The notes under the pieces are model-generated. The model saw only the letters and a program-made list of their open reading frames with translations, had not been told where the DNA came from and searched no databases. From Terriglobales bacterium (GTDB lineage Bacteria; Acidobacteriota; Terriglobia; Terriglobales; Acidobacteriaceae), in contig JAICSO010000001.1 of the NCBI GenBank assembly GCA_025936825.1, positions 186,001 to 250,000 of the forward strand: 64,000 nt of DNA, in the 5' to 3' direction. Shown here piece by piece: positions 18,968 to 27,215 of the stretch. The position numbers and the translations under genes are program-made. Numbering within the stretch: the first letter of the stretch is position 1; every line of letters begins with the position of its first letter.

Positions 18968-19540
18968 ATGGGGCAGCAGCGACGTTACGCCCTGGTGGCT
19001 TACATTCAGAACCAGGTTGGGGAATTCGTAGAAAAGCTCCGCAAGGAACTCCATCCAGAACTTCCTCATCTCGCCGCACACGTCACTCTACTTCCGCCGC
19101 GATACTTGCAAGGGCCTGAATCGGCGGCGGTTGAAAGTCTTGAGCAGAACTGCAAGCGTGTGGAGCCCTTTGAGGTCTCGCTGGGCGAAGTTGAGACTTT
19201 CATTCCTGCAACGCCCACCGTTTTTATTCGCGTAGCCCACGCCGCATATCGCATGCGCGAACTGCACGATCTGCTGAATATCAATGGCCTCGCCTGCAAC
19301 GAGGAGTGGCCGTACATGCCGCACCTCACCATCGTGAAGATGGGCGCGGAGAATGAAGCGCAGCATGCCTACCGCATGGCACGGACCCGCTGGGCAGAGT
19401 TTGAGGGGAGCCGTTGCATTGAAGTGCGGGACCTTACATTTGTGCGCGAAGAAGCGCCGTACAACTGGGTCGATCTGGCTACGATGCATTTGGGAGCGCC
19501 GCGCACCGCCTTGGGTGGAAGTCGTCGCCGAAGTTCGTAA
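18968..19540 (+). CDS. 2H phosphoesterase (2'-5' RNA ligase/LigT-like)
   Basis: 190 residues. Two HxT-type motifs spaced about 90 residues apart mark the 2H superfamily: AHVTLLPPR (~40) and PHLTIVKM (~122). Family members ligate or hydrolyse 2'-5' or cyclic phosphodiesters in RNA or nucleotides. The ATG at 18968 is preferred; a TTG two codons earlier is possible. The C-terminal 12 residues are a basic Ser/Arg tail. Confidence 0.85.
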   Translation: MGQQRRYALVAYIQNQVGEFVEKLRKELHPELPHLAAHVTLLPPRYLQGPESAAVESLEQNCKRVEPFEVSLGEVETFIPATPTVFIRVAHAAYRMRELHDLLNINGLACNEEWPYMPHLTIVKMGAENEAQHAYRMARTRWAEFEGSRCIEVRDLTFVREEAPYNWVDLATMHLGAPRTALGGSRRRSS

Positions 19541-19647
19541 TCCGGGGATGAGAGGGCGAGTTTCTTCGCGCTGTTTGTGAGCTTTGCGGTTACAATTTTC
19601 AGGCCCTCATCCGTACAAAATCCGCTCAGGATGCATACCGCTCATTC

Positions 19648-20856
19648 ATGAAGATTACTGACGCGAAAGTTATCGTCTGCAGTCCCGGCAGAAATTTCGT
19701 CACGCTGAAGATCACGACTGAAGACGGCATTTATGGCTTGGGAGACGCGACGCTGAATGGGCGGGAGCTCTCGGTTGCAAGCTATCTTTCGGATCATGTT
19801 GTTCCTCTCCTGATTGGCCGCGATGCGCGCCGGATCGAAGACATTTGGCAATACTTCTACAAAGGCGCGTACTGGCGCCGCGGTCCAGTGACCATGAGCG
19901 CGATTGCCGCGGTCGACGTCGCGCTTTGGGACATCCAGGCAAAAAGTCTCAACACGCCGCTTTATCAGCTACTCGGCGGACGTTCTCGCGAAGCGGTGCT
20001 GGTCTATGGACACGCAAGTGGTGAGGATGTCGAAAAGACGCTGGGATCGTTCGGCCATTTCGTCAGTCTCGGATATAAAGCGATTCGCGCGCAGTGTGGG
20101 ATTCCGGGACTGAGCAGCACTTACGGCATCGGGCACGGCGGCGCGGTGTACGAACCTGCTGAGAAAGGCTTACCACCCGAGAACCAATGGTCCACAGAAC
20201 ACTACATGCGTTTCATCCCGCAATTGTTCGCGGCGCTGCGCAAGGAGTTTGGCCCCGAGATCCACATGCTGCACGATGCGCATCACAAGCTTACGCCGAT
20301 TGAAGCTGGACGTGTTGGCAAAGACCTGGAGCCGCATCGCCTGTTCTGGATGGAAGATCCCACGCCTGCGGAGTTGCAGGAGGGATTTCGCATTATCCGG
20401 CATCACACTACGACGCCGATTGCCGTCGGCGAAGTGTTCAACTCGATCTTTGATTGTCAGCATCTGATCCAGGAGCAGTTGGTCGACTACATCCGCACGA
20501 CCGTTGTGCACGCGGGCGGCATCACGCATTTGCGGAAGATTGCCAATCTGGCGGAGTTGTATCAAGTTCGTACCGGCTGCCACGGCGCAACGGATCTCAG
20601 CCCGGTTTGCATGGGAGCGGCATTGCATTTTGATCTCAGCGTGCATAATTTCGGCGTTCAGGAATACATGCCGCACACCGCGGAGACGGACAAAGTGTTT
20701 CCGCATGCATACTCGTTTAAAGATGGGTTCATGCATCCGGGAGACAGGCCCGGTATCGGCGTCGACATCGACGAGAAATTAGCGGCGCAGTATCCCTATG
20801 AGCGGGCTTATCTGCCGGTGAACCGGAAACTGGATGGTACCCTGCACAGCTGGTGA
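19648..20856 (+). CDS. manD: D-mannonate dehydratase (enolase superfamily, ManD/RspA)
   Basis: It converts D-mannonate to 2-keto-3-deoxygluconate in the hexuronate pathway. 402 residues, full length. The N-terminal capping domain runs from [14 protein letters not shown] to the [10 protein letters not shown] motif. The barrel has [11 protein letters not shown] (metal Asp and general-base His), MEDPTPAEL (metal Glu) and VGEVFNS (metal Glu), the exact ManD signatures. The C-terminal [12 protein letters not shown] is also typical. Some ManD members have low or gluconate activity, so substrate preference is inferred. xylA lies 119 bp downstream on the same strand. Confidence 0.93.
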   Translation: MKITDAKVIVCSPGRNFVTLKITTEDGIYGLGDATLNGRELSVASYLSDHVVPLLIGRDARRIEDIWQYFYKGAYWRRGPVTMSAIAAVDVALWDIQAKSLNTPLYQLLGGRSREAVLVYGHASGEDVEKTLGSFGHFVSLGYKAIRAQCGIPGLSSTYGIGHGGAVYEPAEKGLPPENQWSTEHYMRFIPQLFAALRKEFGPEIHMLHDAHHKLTPIEAGRVGKDLEPHRLFWMEDPTPAELQEGFRIIRHHTTTPIAVGEVFNSIFDCQHLIQEQLVDYIRTTVVHAGGITHLRKIANLAELYQVRTGCHGATDLSPVCMGAALHFDLSVHNFGVQEYMPHTAETDKVFPHAYSFKDGFMHPGDRPGIGVDIDEKLAAQYPYERAYLPVNRKLDGTLHSW

Positions 20857-20975
20857 CTTCGGGAACTGTGTTTCCTTGTTGATCCCATTCTGCTAAATCG
20901 ATATAGTGTGAGTTCAACGTAAGTCAGCAGCCTGCCCGCTGCACCCCCTGGGACAATAAATAAGGAGCAACTTTC

Positions 20976-22142
20976 ATGCCGGACCAGTTTCAGCCCAAGC
21001 CTGAGCATAAATTTTCCTTCGGATTGTGGACGGTTGGAAACCGCGGACGCGATCCTTTCGGCGATTTTGTTCGCGAACCGATCTCGCCGGTGCAGATCGT
21101 CGAAATGCTGGGTGAAGTCGGCGCCTGGGGCGTGAACCTCCACGACAATGACCTGGTGCCTATCGATGCGGCGCCTGCGGAATATGAGCGCATCGTGAAG
21201 GACTTCAAGAAAGCTTGCAAGGAAAACGGAATTGTTGTCCCTATGGCTACAGTGTCGCTGTTCTTCCATCCGATTTTCCGCGACGGCGCATTTACCGCCA
21301 ATGATCCTGAAGTCCGCGGATATGCGGTGCAGAAGACGATGCGGGCCATGGACCTCGGCGCAGAACTCGGCGCAAAGACGTTTGTGCTCTGGGGTGGTCG
21401 CGAAGGCGTGGAAACGGATTCCTGCCGCCGTCCCGATGAAGCTGTGAAGCGCCTGCGCGAAGCCGTGAACTATCTCTGCGAATACAACATCGACAAAGGA
21501 TATGGCTACAAGTTCGCCCTCGAAGCTAAGCCAAACGAGCCGCGCGCCGATATCTACATGTCGACCACCGGGCACTATCTAGGGTTTATTCCCACGCTCG
21601 ATCATCCCGAGATGGTTGGCGTCAATCCGGAAGTCGCGCACGAGACTATGGCTGGCCTGAACTTCCTGCACGGCGTGGCGCAGGCATGGGAGATGGGCAA
21701 GCTGTTCCATATCGATCTGAACGACCAGATGCCCGGACGTTATGATCAAGACCTGCGCTTTGGGTCGTCGAACATCAAGGCTTGTTTCTTTCTCGTAAAG
21801 TTCCTCGAAGATGTTGGCTACTCCGGCCCGCGCCACTTCGACGCGCACGCCTATCGCACCGAAGATTACGAAGGCGTGAAGGATTTCGCTCGTGGATGCA
21901 TGCGTAGCTATCTCCTGCTGAAGCAGAAGGCCAAGGAGTGGAACGCGAACAAGGAGATTCAGTCCATCCTGCGTGAACTTGGCAAGGCCGCGAATGGCAC
22001 TCCGGCGGTGGGCAAGTATTCCAAGAAAGGCGCGGCGGCGTTGTTGGGTTACGAATTCAACAAAGATCAGATTCTCAAGAAGCGCCTGCCATATGAGCGT
22101 TTAGATCAGCTGACTATAGACGTGATACTGCAAGGGTGCTAG
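20976..22142 (+). CDS. xylA: Xylose isomerase, short (actinobacterial-type) class
   Basis: It interconverts D-xylose and D-xylulose. 388 residues, the size of class I enzymes. NLHDNDLVP carries the ring-opening His56 and Asp59; SLFFHPIFRDGAFTAND, LWGGREG, LEAKPNEPRADIY and FHIDLNDQ carry the metal and substrate ligands. AAGGAG lies just before the ATG. With manD upstream and an exported GH2 enzyme downstream it suggests use of glucuronoxylan-derived xylose and glucuronate. Confidence 0.98.
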   Translation: MPDQFQPKPEHKFSFGLWTVGNRGRDPFGDFVREPISPVQIVEMLGEVGAWGVNLHDNDLVPIDAAPAEYERIVKDFKKACKENGIVVPMATVSLFFHPIFRDGAFTANDPEVRGYAVQKTMRAMDLGAELGAKTFVLWGGREGVETDSCRRPDEAVKRLREAVNYLCEYNIDKGYGYKFALEAKPNEPRADIYMSTTGHYLGFIPTLDHPEMVGVNPEVAHETMAGLNFLHGVAQAWEMGKLFHIDLNDQMPGRYDQDLRFGSSNIKACFFLVKFLEDVGYSGPRHFDAHAYRTEDYEGVKDFARGCMRSYLLLKQKAKEWNANKEIQSILRELGKAANGTPAVGKYSKKGAAALLGYEFNKDQILKKRLPYERLDQLTIDVILQGC

Positions 22143-22553
22143 CGTTGGCGCGCTCGCGCGCGATATCGGCACCGTCCGCTATGGGCGGACTCGGCTGCCT
22201 TTCTTCTCTGTCCCGGCACTTCCGTGCCGGGCTTTCTTATTCCGCCGCTGCGCGGCTGCCGCGACGGTAGTCCTATCATGTTGGCTCCGATGCAGGTCTC
22301 CTTACGTTGCGGGCGCCGTCGCAGTTTCGGCCGCATTTGTTTCGGGCGGCCACCACGACCGGGAAGAACACGACTTCAGTCGTGCCAACGACTCGTTCTT
22401 ACTCCCTTGTCATTCCGACCGAAGCAGGATGATTCGCTTGCGAATCGTTGCTGAGTGGAGGAACCTGCTTTTCTTTGCCAGCCCCCACTCACCTCACCAG
22501 GCGGCACATAACGCTGGGATTTCCAAGCTGGTAATCTTCTGTGCGGAGAAATT
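22143..22553. other. Gene-free stretch packed with palindromes
   Basis: Apart from the xylA terminator it contains a CACGACT/AGTCGTG hairpin (22369-22384), a GATTCGC/GCGAATC hairpin (22431-22446) and a degenerate copy (22409-22474) of the ATTCCGA...GAGGAACCTGC unit seen at 6650-6757. No coding frame is supported. Confidence 0.6.
22212..22238 (+). terminator. Rho-independent terminator after xylA
   Basis: Perfect 8-bp stem CCCGGCAC/GTGCCGGG, TTCC loop, then CTTTCTT. It lies about 70 bp downstream of the stop. Confidence 0.75.
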
Positions 22554-24356
22554 ATGAAATGCGCCGCAGCCTGTCTGCTTGTTCTCTTCTCTTTTTCTTT
22601 TGCACAAACTTTATTCGCTCAAAACGGTCCTGCGCCGTTGATTGCAGATCCTCCCAGCCGCGCCAGCATCAGCCTGGACGGAATGTGGAACACAATCATC
22701 GATCCCTACGAATCCGGCATCTCCAGCCACTTCTACGAGAATCGCAAGCCAGCCTCGAAAACGGATTTAGTTGAATACAACTTCGAGCGCTCGCCCAAGC
22801 TGAAGGTTCCCGGAGACTGGAACTCGCAACGAGAGGACCTGCTCTGGTACGAAGGGCCGATGTGGTATCAGCGGAGCTTCTCGTATCAGAAGAAGGCGAA
22901 CAAGCGCGTGTTCCTGTATTTCGGCGCAGTGAATTATCTCTCTCGCGTCTGGCTAAACGGGGCGAAGTTGGGCGAGCACGTCGGCGGATACACGCCATTC
23001 AATTTCGAAGTTACCGATCAGATCAAAGATGGGGACAACAGCGTCGTCGTCGAAGTGGACAATACGCGGCGGCTGGAAGGCGTGCCCAGCATTCATACGG
23101 ATTGGTGGAACTACGGCGGGATCACGCGCAGCGTGAAGCTGATCGAGGTACCGGAGACATTTATACAGAATTACTCGGTTCATCTGACCAAAGAAAGCGC
23201 GGACGAGATTGTTGTTGAGGTAACCTTAAATATCCGTGAACACCTAATCAACAAACCTCTCGTCACTGTAGAAATCCCCGAGCTCCACTTGAAGCAAAGT
23301 CTGGGAGAGCGGGACAGGGTCGGAACGATGTCCCAGAGACTGCAAGCAACGGCAGACCTGTGGTCTCCTGAGAAGCCAAAACTGTACGGGGTGATGATTT
23401 CCGCCGGTGACGATCGCGTCACCGATCACATCGGCTTTCGTACCATCGAGACTCGCGGCACCCAAATCCTCCTCAATGGCAAGCCGATATTTCTGCGAGG
23501 AGTCTCGGCGCATGAAGAAGCGCCTTATCGCGGTAGCCGTGCAGTTTCCATAGATGACGATCGCACGCTGATTACCTGGGCTAAGGAACTGGGCTGCAAC
23601 TTCATGCGGCTGACGCACTATCCGCACAACGAAGACATGATTCGTCTTGCCGACCAGATGGGCATGCTGATCTGGGACGAGACGCCCGTTTACTGGGAAA
23701 TACAATTCCAGAATCCTACTGTGCTCGACAATGCCAAGGCCCAGTTGCGCGATGTGATTGCGCGAGACCAGACCCGCGCCGCGGTGATCATCTGGTCGAT
23801 CGCCAACGAAACCCCGATCACGCCAGAGCGCAATGCGTTCCTAAAGATCATGGCCGACTACGCGCGTAGCCTCGATTCAACTCGCCTCATCGGCGCCGCG
23901 TCGGATAAGGCCACGCGCATCGACGCGCAGCATATGGCGCTCGATGATCCGCTGGGCGAATACCTGGATGTGATCGGCCTGAATGAATACATCGGCTGGT
24001 ACTTTGGGAAGAAAGAGGACGCTGACCAGATTCAATGGAGCTTCAAGTACCAGAAGCCGGTGATCATCACGGAATTCGGTGGTGGCGCGCAATACGGCTT
24101 GCATGGCGATTCGGATACGCGCTTCACCGAGGAGTATCAGGCAGACCTGTACCGTCACCAACTCACGATGCTGAACAAGATTCCGGCACTGGCGGGAATG
24201 TCGCCGTGGGTGCTGATGGATTTCCGTTCACCGCGGCGAACACTGGCTGGAATTCAGGATTATTACAACCGCAAGGGTCTGTTCTCTGATCGCGGCCAGC
24301 GCAAGCAGGCGTTCTACGTGCTGCAGAAGTTCTATGAGGAGAAGGCGAAGCAATAG
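22554..24356 (+). CDS. Exported GH2 beta-glucuronidase-like glycosidase
   Basis: 600 residues with a signal peptide (MKCAAACLLVLFSFSFAQTL). The domains are those of GH2: jelly-roll sugar-binding (~40-210; WYEGPMWYQRSF, VWLNGAKLGEHVGGYTPF), Ig-like (~210-305) and TIM barrel (~305-600). The barrel has LLNGKPIFLRGVSAHEE, acid/base Glu419 in IANE, and nucleophile Glu507 in ITEFGG. The sequence resembles beta-glucuronidases (WWNYGGITR, HYPHNEDMIRLAD), but beta-galactosidase or mannosidase activity cannot be excluded. Its position next to manD and xylA supports a uronic-acid substrate. Confidence 0.92.
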   Translation: MKCAAACLLVLFSFSFAQTLFAQNGPAPLIADPPSRASISLDGMWNTIIDPYESGISSHFYENRKPASKTDLVEYNFERSPKLKVPGDWNSQREDLLWYEGPMWYQRSFSYQKKANKRVFLYFGAVNYLSRVWLNGAKLGEHVGGYTPFNFEVTDQIKDGDNSVVVEVDNTRRLEGVPSIHTDWWNYGGITRSVKLIEVPETFIQNYSVHLTKESADEIVVEVTLNIREHLINKPLVTVEIPELHLKQSLGERDRVGTMSQRLQATADLWSPEKPKLYGVMISAGDDRVTDHIGFRTIETRGTQILLNGKPIFLRGVSAHEEAPYRGSRAVSIDDDRTLITWAKELGCNFMRLTHYPHNEDMIRLADQMGMLIWDETPVYWEIQFQNPTVLDNAKAQLRDVIARDQTRAAVIIWSIANETPITPERNAFLKIMADYARSLDSTRLIGAASDKATRIDAQHMALDDPLGEYLDVIGLNEYIGWYFGKKEDADQIQWSFKYQKPVIITEFGGGAQYGLHGDSDTRFTEEYQADLYRHQLTMLNKIPALAGMSPWVLMDFRSPRRTLAGIQDYYNRKGLFSDRGQRKQAFYVLQKFYEEKAKQ

Positions 24357-24362
24357 ACTTCA

Positions 24363-24474
24363 TTCTCCGCGGATTAACACGGATCAACGCGGATCAAATC
24401 CTTACCTCTCCGGAGGGAAAGGTGTAACAGCAAGTCTTGCTAATCAGCGCCTATCCGCGTGCATCCGCGGGGAA
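24363..24474. repeat. Word-type inverted repeat (CGCGGATCAACACGGAT class)
   Basis: The left arm ~24366-24400 has three CGGAT(C/T)AA words. The right arm ~24441-24474 contains ATCCGCGTGCATCCGCGG. Confidence 0.65.
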
Positions 24475-24520
24475 TGGAGTTCGTTTTTCGGGGGATGTTT
24501 CACCTCACGTAGGTTGCCGA

Positions 24521-25003
24521 CTACATATTCGCAGCGACCACGTGTTGTGTGTCTTTCACTTTGTCGGCGTCCAGCGGCTTCAGCTTCTTGATTTCGTAGC
24601 TGCCTTGTTCAGGCGCGATGGAAAGCAATCGGCCGTGCCCTTTCATCATGCCGGGGACCAGCTCTACGCGGATGTAGTAGGTCTGGCCGCCCTTCAGGTC
24701 CTCTTCAACCCCGGACTGCTTGTCGTTGGAACGGAACACGTGCTTCCCAGCAGGAAGCTTGACTACAAAAAATCGTCCGTTCTCCATGCGTGCAAGCTCA
24801 GTTTCGTCCAAGTAAACCGACGGTGAAAGAGCGCTGCCTACAAATTGTTTATACCGGTAGACATAGACGGTCGCCTGCGAACTCGCATCTTGCGCTGCGG
24901 CGGTGTTGGCGGTTGATGTTGCTGTGGCTGGCGTTTCCTGCGCGTACGCAAACGAACAGAATAAAACCACACCCATGACTGCTTTCGTCACTGAGAGCTT
25001 CAT
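24521..25003 (-). CDS. DUF2846-type exported protein
   Basis: 160 residues with a signal peptide (MKLSVTKAVMGVVLFCSFAYA) and an Ala/Thr-rich spacer. The beta-sandwich domain begins ATVYVYRYKQFVGSALSPSV and continues with KLPAGKHVFRSND and GGQTYYIRVELVPG, the DUF2846 pattern. The role is unknown; related proteins are predicted surface or lipoprotein modules. The long last segment, ending VVAANM, is not conserved to my knowledge. Confidence 0.85.
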   Translation of the reverse strand: MKLSVTKAVMGVVLFCSFAYAQETPATATSTANTAAAQDASSQATVYVYRYKQFVGSALSPSVYLDETELARMENGRFFVVKLPAGKHVFRSNDKQSGVEEDLKGGQTYYIRVELVPGMMKGHGRLLSIAPEQGSYEIKKLKPLDADKVKDTQHVVAANM

Positions 25004-25256
25004 GTTGCTTTCTCCAAACCTTTCTGTAGGGGAGTGGTTCTCTGGGACTTCCAGGCTGCGGCAGTCGCAGTTACTGCTACCGCTGACATAAGGCTGCAGC
25101 GCACGTCCTGTTGCTGAAAATTACCGAAGACCAGTACCGAAGGTCACAGGCCTGGGATCGACACGGCAAAACAGGCAGAGATTAAGGTATGTGCGATCTT
25201 TTCGGATCGAACGACAACAGCAAGTTGGGCAGCCGCAGCTAATGGGCAGACGGTGC

Positions 25257-25457
25257 CTATACTTTGCGTTTCTTCGGCTCTTCTCCGCTAAGGCTGCCTT
25301 CGGCGGTAATGCGGGTCGCCTTGCAGACCTCTTTGGCGACCTTCAGAGCGGTGTCGCGGAGAGGCGCCCCGTCGGCAATGATGGAGCTGGCCGCCAACGT
25401 GAATTGCAGCGCGTCTTCCTGCTTATCGAAGTAGAGCACAACCTGACTTGCTGCCAT
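25257..25457 (-). CDS. Small conserved hypothetical protein
   Basis: 66 residues starting MAASQVVLYFDKQEDALQFT, cytoplasmic, mixed alpha/beta with a basic end (EEPKKRKV). GGAGG 9 bp upstream supports the ATG at 25457; the frame extends further upstream but only through repeat-rich DNA. It could be a small regulatory or nucleic-acid-binding protein; no family recognised. Confidence 0.6.
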   Translation of the reverse strand: MAASQVVLYFDKQEDALQFTLAASSIIADGAPLRDTALKVAKEVCKATRITAEGSLSGEEPKKRKV

Positions 25458-25938
25458 GGCGGGAGACCTCCGAAGTAATTCGTTTCCGACATCATAGGGC
25501 GGAATTGGCGCGGAAAAGTGTACTGAGTTGGTGCCCCTAGAAAACCGACTACTCAGAAGGGCAGAAACGAAACTTCGTTGCCACGGATTGACGCCGATCA
25601 ACGCGGATTCGCCACTTGGAACTAGAAGATAACGCTCACTCGGGAGCCTGCTCGTCGGATAACGTCGCAAAGACGTAAGAACCTTGCGACCAGTTAAATC
25701 GATCCAAATCGCCCGCTTACACCATTACCAAATTCCCAATCCGCGTTCATCCGTGTTGATCCGCGGAGAGGAAGTTTTCAGCCTTAGCGCCCCTACAGCA
25801 TCCGCCGTACAGCTAAATCCTTTGTTCGAGCGTAAAACATTCTTCAGGCACAAACATCCAGACCCTTCCCTCGCGAAGTTCTGCTGAAGCTAGCCGTGGA
25901 ACCGGATTCTCTCATCGAAGGGCCAGCAGGAGTGGTCT
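25458..25938. other. Gene-free stretch with word-type inverted repeat
   Basis: CCACGGATTGACGCCGATCA lies near 25580 and its inverse TCATCCGTGTTGATCCGCGG near 25745 (arms 25575-25612 and 25737-25772), with a 125-bp spacer. This is the same word class as 24363. No gene supported. Confidence 0.6.
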
Positions 25939-26385
25939 ATGGTTCGCTGGTCAATCTCGTTTATTGGAACAATTGCATTGCTGGGCTGCATCGCAGCAGC
26001 ACAGGATTCGCCTTCTCAGCTTTTCTCGTCAGACCTGGTTGCATGGTCACGAATGCAGCAGCCAACCTCGCCGGAACAGCAGCCGCAGCGGCAGCAGCCT
26101 ACGCCTGATCCCAACCCGCAGAGCCAGCCTGCGCCGACTCCTAGCGCGCAGACACCCGCGGCTCCGAGCTCTACTGAAACCAGTACTTCTCCCGCGCAGA
26201 CCTTTACCGGCACCATCAGCAAAGAAGCGGACAGCTTCACGCTGAAGGTTTCCGACACGAGTTCCTACAAGTTGGACAACCAGCAGCAGGTGCAACAGTA
26301 CGTCGGACAGCGGGTGCGCGTTACCGGAACTCTCGATCCGGCCAGCAATCTGATTCACGTGGAGCGGGTAGAGCCGATGTCGTAG
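25939..26385 (+). CDS. Exported DUF5818-like protein with Pro/Gln-rich linker
   Basis: 148 residues: signal peptide (~1-21), a low-complexity Pro/Gln/Ser/Thr linker (~38-90), then a small beta domain (FTGTISKEADSFTLKVSD ... YVGQRVRVTGTLD). This is the DUF5818 type found in Acidobacteriota, an OB-like barrel of unknown function. Confidence 0.75.
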   Translation: MVRWSISFIGTIALLGCIAAAQDSPSQLFSSDLVAWSRMQQPTSPEQQPQRQQPTPDPNPQSQPAPTPSAQTPAAPSSTETSTSPAQTFTGTISKEADSFTLKVSDTSSYKLDNQQQVQQYVGQRVRVTGTLDPASNLIHVERVEPMS

Positions 26386-26550
26386 AAGCAGTGGCTAGTA
26401 GGCAGTTGAGCAAGAGTTCCCTCTTTGCTTGGGATTTGGGCACGCGGCTCAGACGCCGCGTGATCGTCTCAAGTTTGTCTTTTGTTTTTTGCGGGCGTAT
26501 ATTAAGCACTGGAACTGTTGTGTAGTACCAGGATTTGGCGGAACACACCA

Positions 26551-26571
26551 GTGGGCGCAAGCCCACTTTTT
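26551..26571 (+). promoter_or_regulatory. Attenuator-like hairpin in the rimP-nusA-infB leader
   Basis: Perfect 6-bp stem GTGGGC/GCCCAC with a GCAA tetraloop followed by TTTTT, 67 bp upstream of rimP. A terminator shape in front of the nusA operon is a known arrangement for feedback by NusA or antitermination. It could also end an upstream transcript, but no gene lies close upstream on this strand. Confidence 0.6.
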
Positions 26572-26601
26572 GCTTGTGGGGTGTTTTTCGGTGGCAGAAG
26601 G

Positions 26602-26627
26602 CGCTCTAAGTAATTGCATTTAGAGCG
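26602..26627 (+). promoter_or_regulatory. Second leader hairpin before rimP
   Basis: Perfect 8-bp stem CGCTCTAA/TTAGAGCG with a 10-nt loop, ending 11 bp before the rimP ATG. It overlaps the region where the ribosome binds and could control initiation. Confidence 0.5.
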
Positions 26628-26638
26628 GTTGAAGAGAA

Positions 26639-27133
26639 ATGGCGGTCGATCTCGAAAAGGTGCAGGCCATTGTGGAGCGGGTTGCCGCTTCGCAAGGTCT
26701 TGAGGTGGTCGAGGTCGAGTTGCGGGGCGGCGGCAAGGCCCGCATGCTTCGAATCTTCATCGACAAGGCATCCGGGGTGACGCACGAAGATTGTGCGAAC
26801 CTGAGCCGCGAAGTGAGCACGGTCCTCGATGTCGAGGACGCGGTTCCCGGCGGATCGTACGTGCTGGAAGTTTCATCTCCGGGGCTAGATCGCAAGCTGT
26901 TTCGGCCGACGGATTTTGAGCGGTTCCAGGGCAGCCGGGTGAAGTTGACGACCCGCATGCCGGTGAATGGTAATCGTCATTTTGAGGGACGCTTGGAGCA
27001 TTTCGAATCGGGCCGGTTGACTTTAGACCTGACCGAAGCGCGTCGCAAGCATCGTCCCGCAGAAGGTGCTCCGCAGAAGTTGGAACTTGAGTTGGCCAAT
27101 GTGGAGAAGGCCAATCTGGTGCCAGAATTGTGA
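26639..27133 (+). CDS. rimP: Ribosome maturation factor RimP
   Basis: 164 residues, the normal length. N-terminal alpha/beta domain (GLEVVEVELRGGGKARMLRI, then FIDKASGVTHEDCANLSREV) and the hallmark VLEVSSPGLDRKLFRPTDFE, followed by a C-terminal SH3-like barrel. It assists late 30S subunit assembly. It is first gene of rimP-nusA-infB. The Shine-Dalgarno is weak (GAAGAG), and a hairpin sits just upstream. Confidence 0.97.
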   Translation: MAVDLEKVQAIVERVAASQGLEVVEVELRGGGKARMLRIFIDKASGVTHEDCANLSREVSTVLDVEDAVPGGSYVLEVSSPGLDRKLFRPTDFERFQGSRVKLTTRMPVNGNRHFEGRLEHFESGRLTLDLTEARRKHRPAEGAPQKLELELANVEKANLVPEL

Positions 27134-27206
27134 GCTTCTAGCTCTTAGCCTTTAGCTCTTAGCTAGGTCGTTTTGGCTAAGAGCTAGAAGCTAACAGCTA
27201 ATAGCT
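27134..27206. repeat. Word-type inverted repeat inside the rimP-nusA gap
   Basis: A perfect 17-bp inverted pair, GCTTCTAGCTCTTAGCC at 27134-27150 and its complement at 27175-27191, is flanked by further AGCTCTTAGCT/AGCTAATAGCT words. It lies within what should be one operon transcript, so it would form a strong RNA hairpin between rimP and nusA. No T-run follows. Confidence 0.85.
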
Positions 27207-27215
27207 GGGTTTCTT

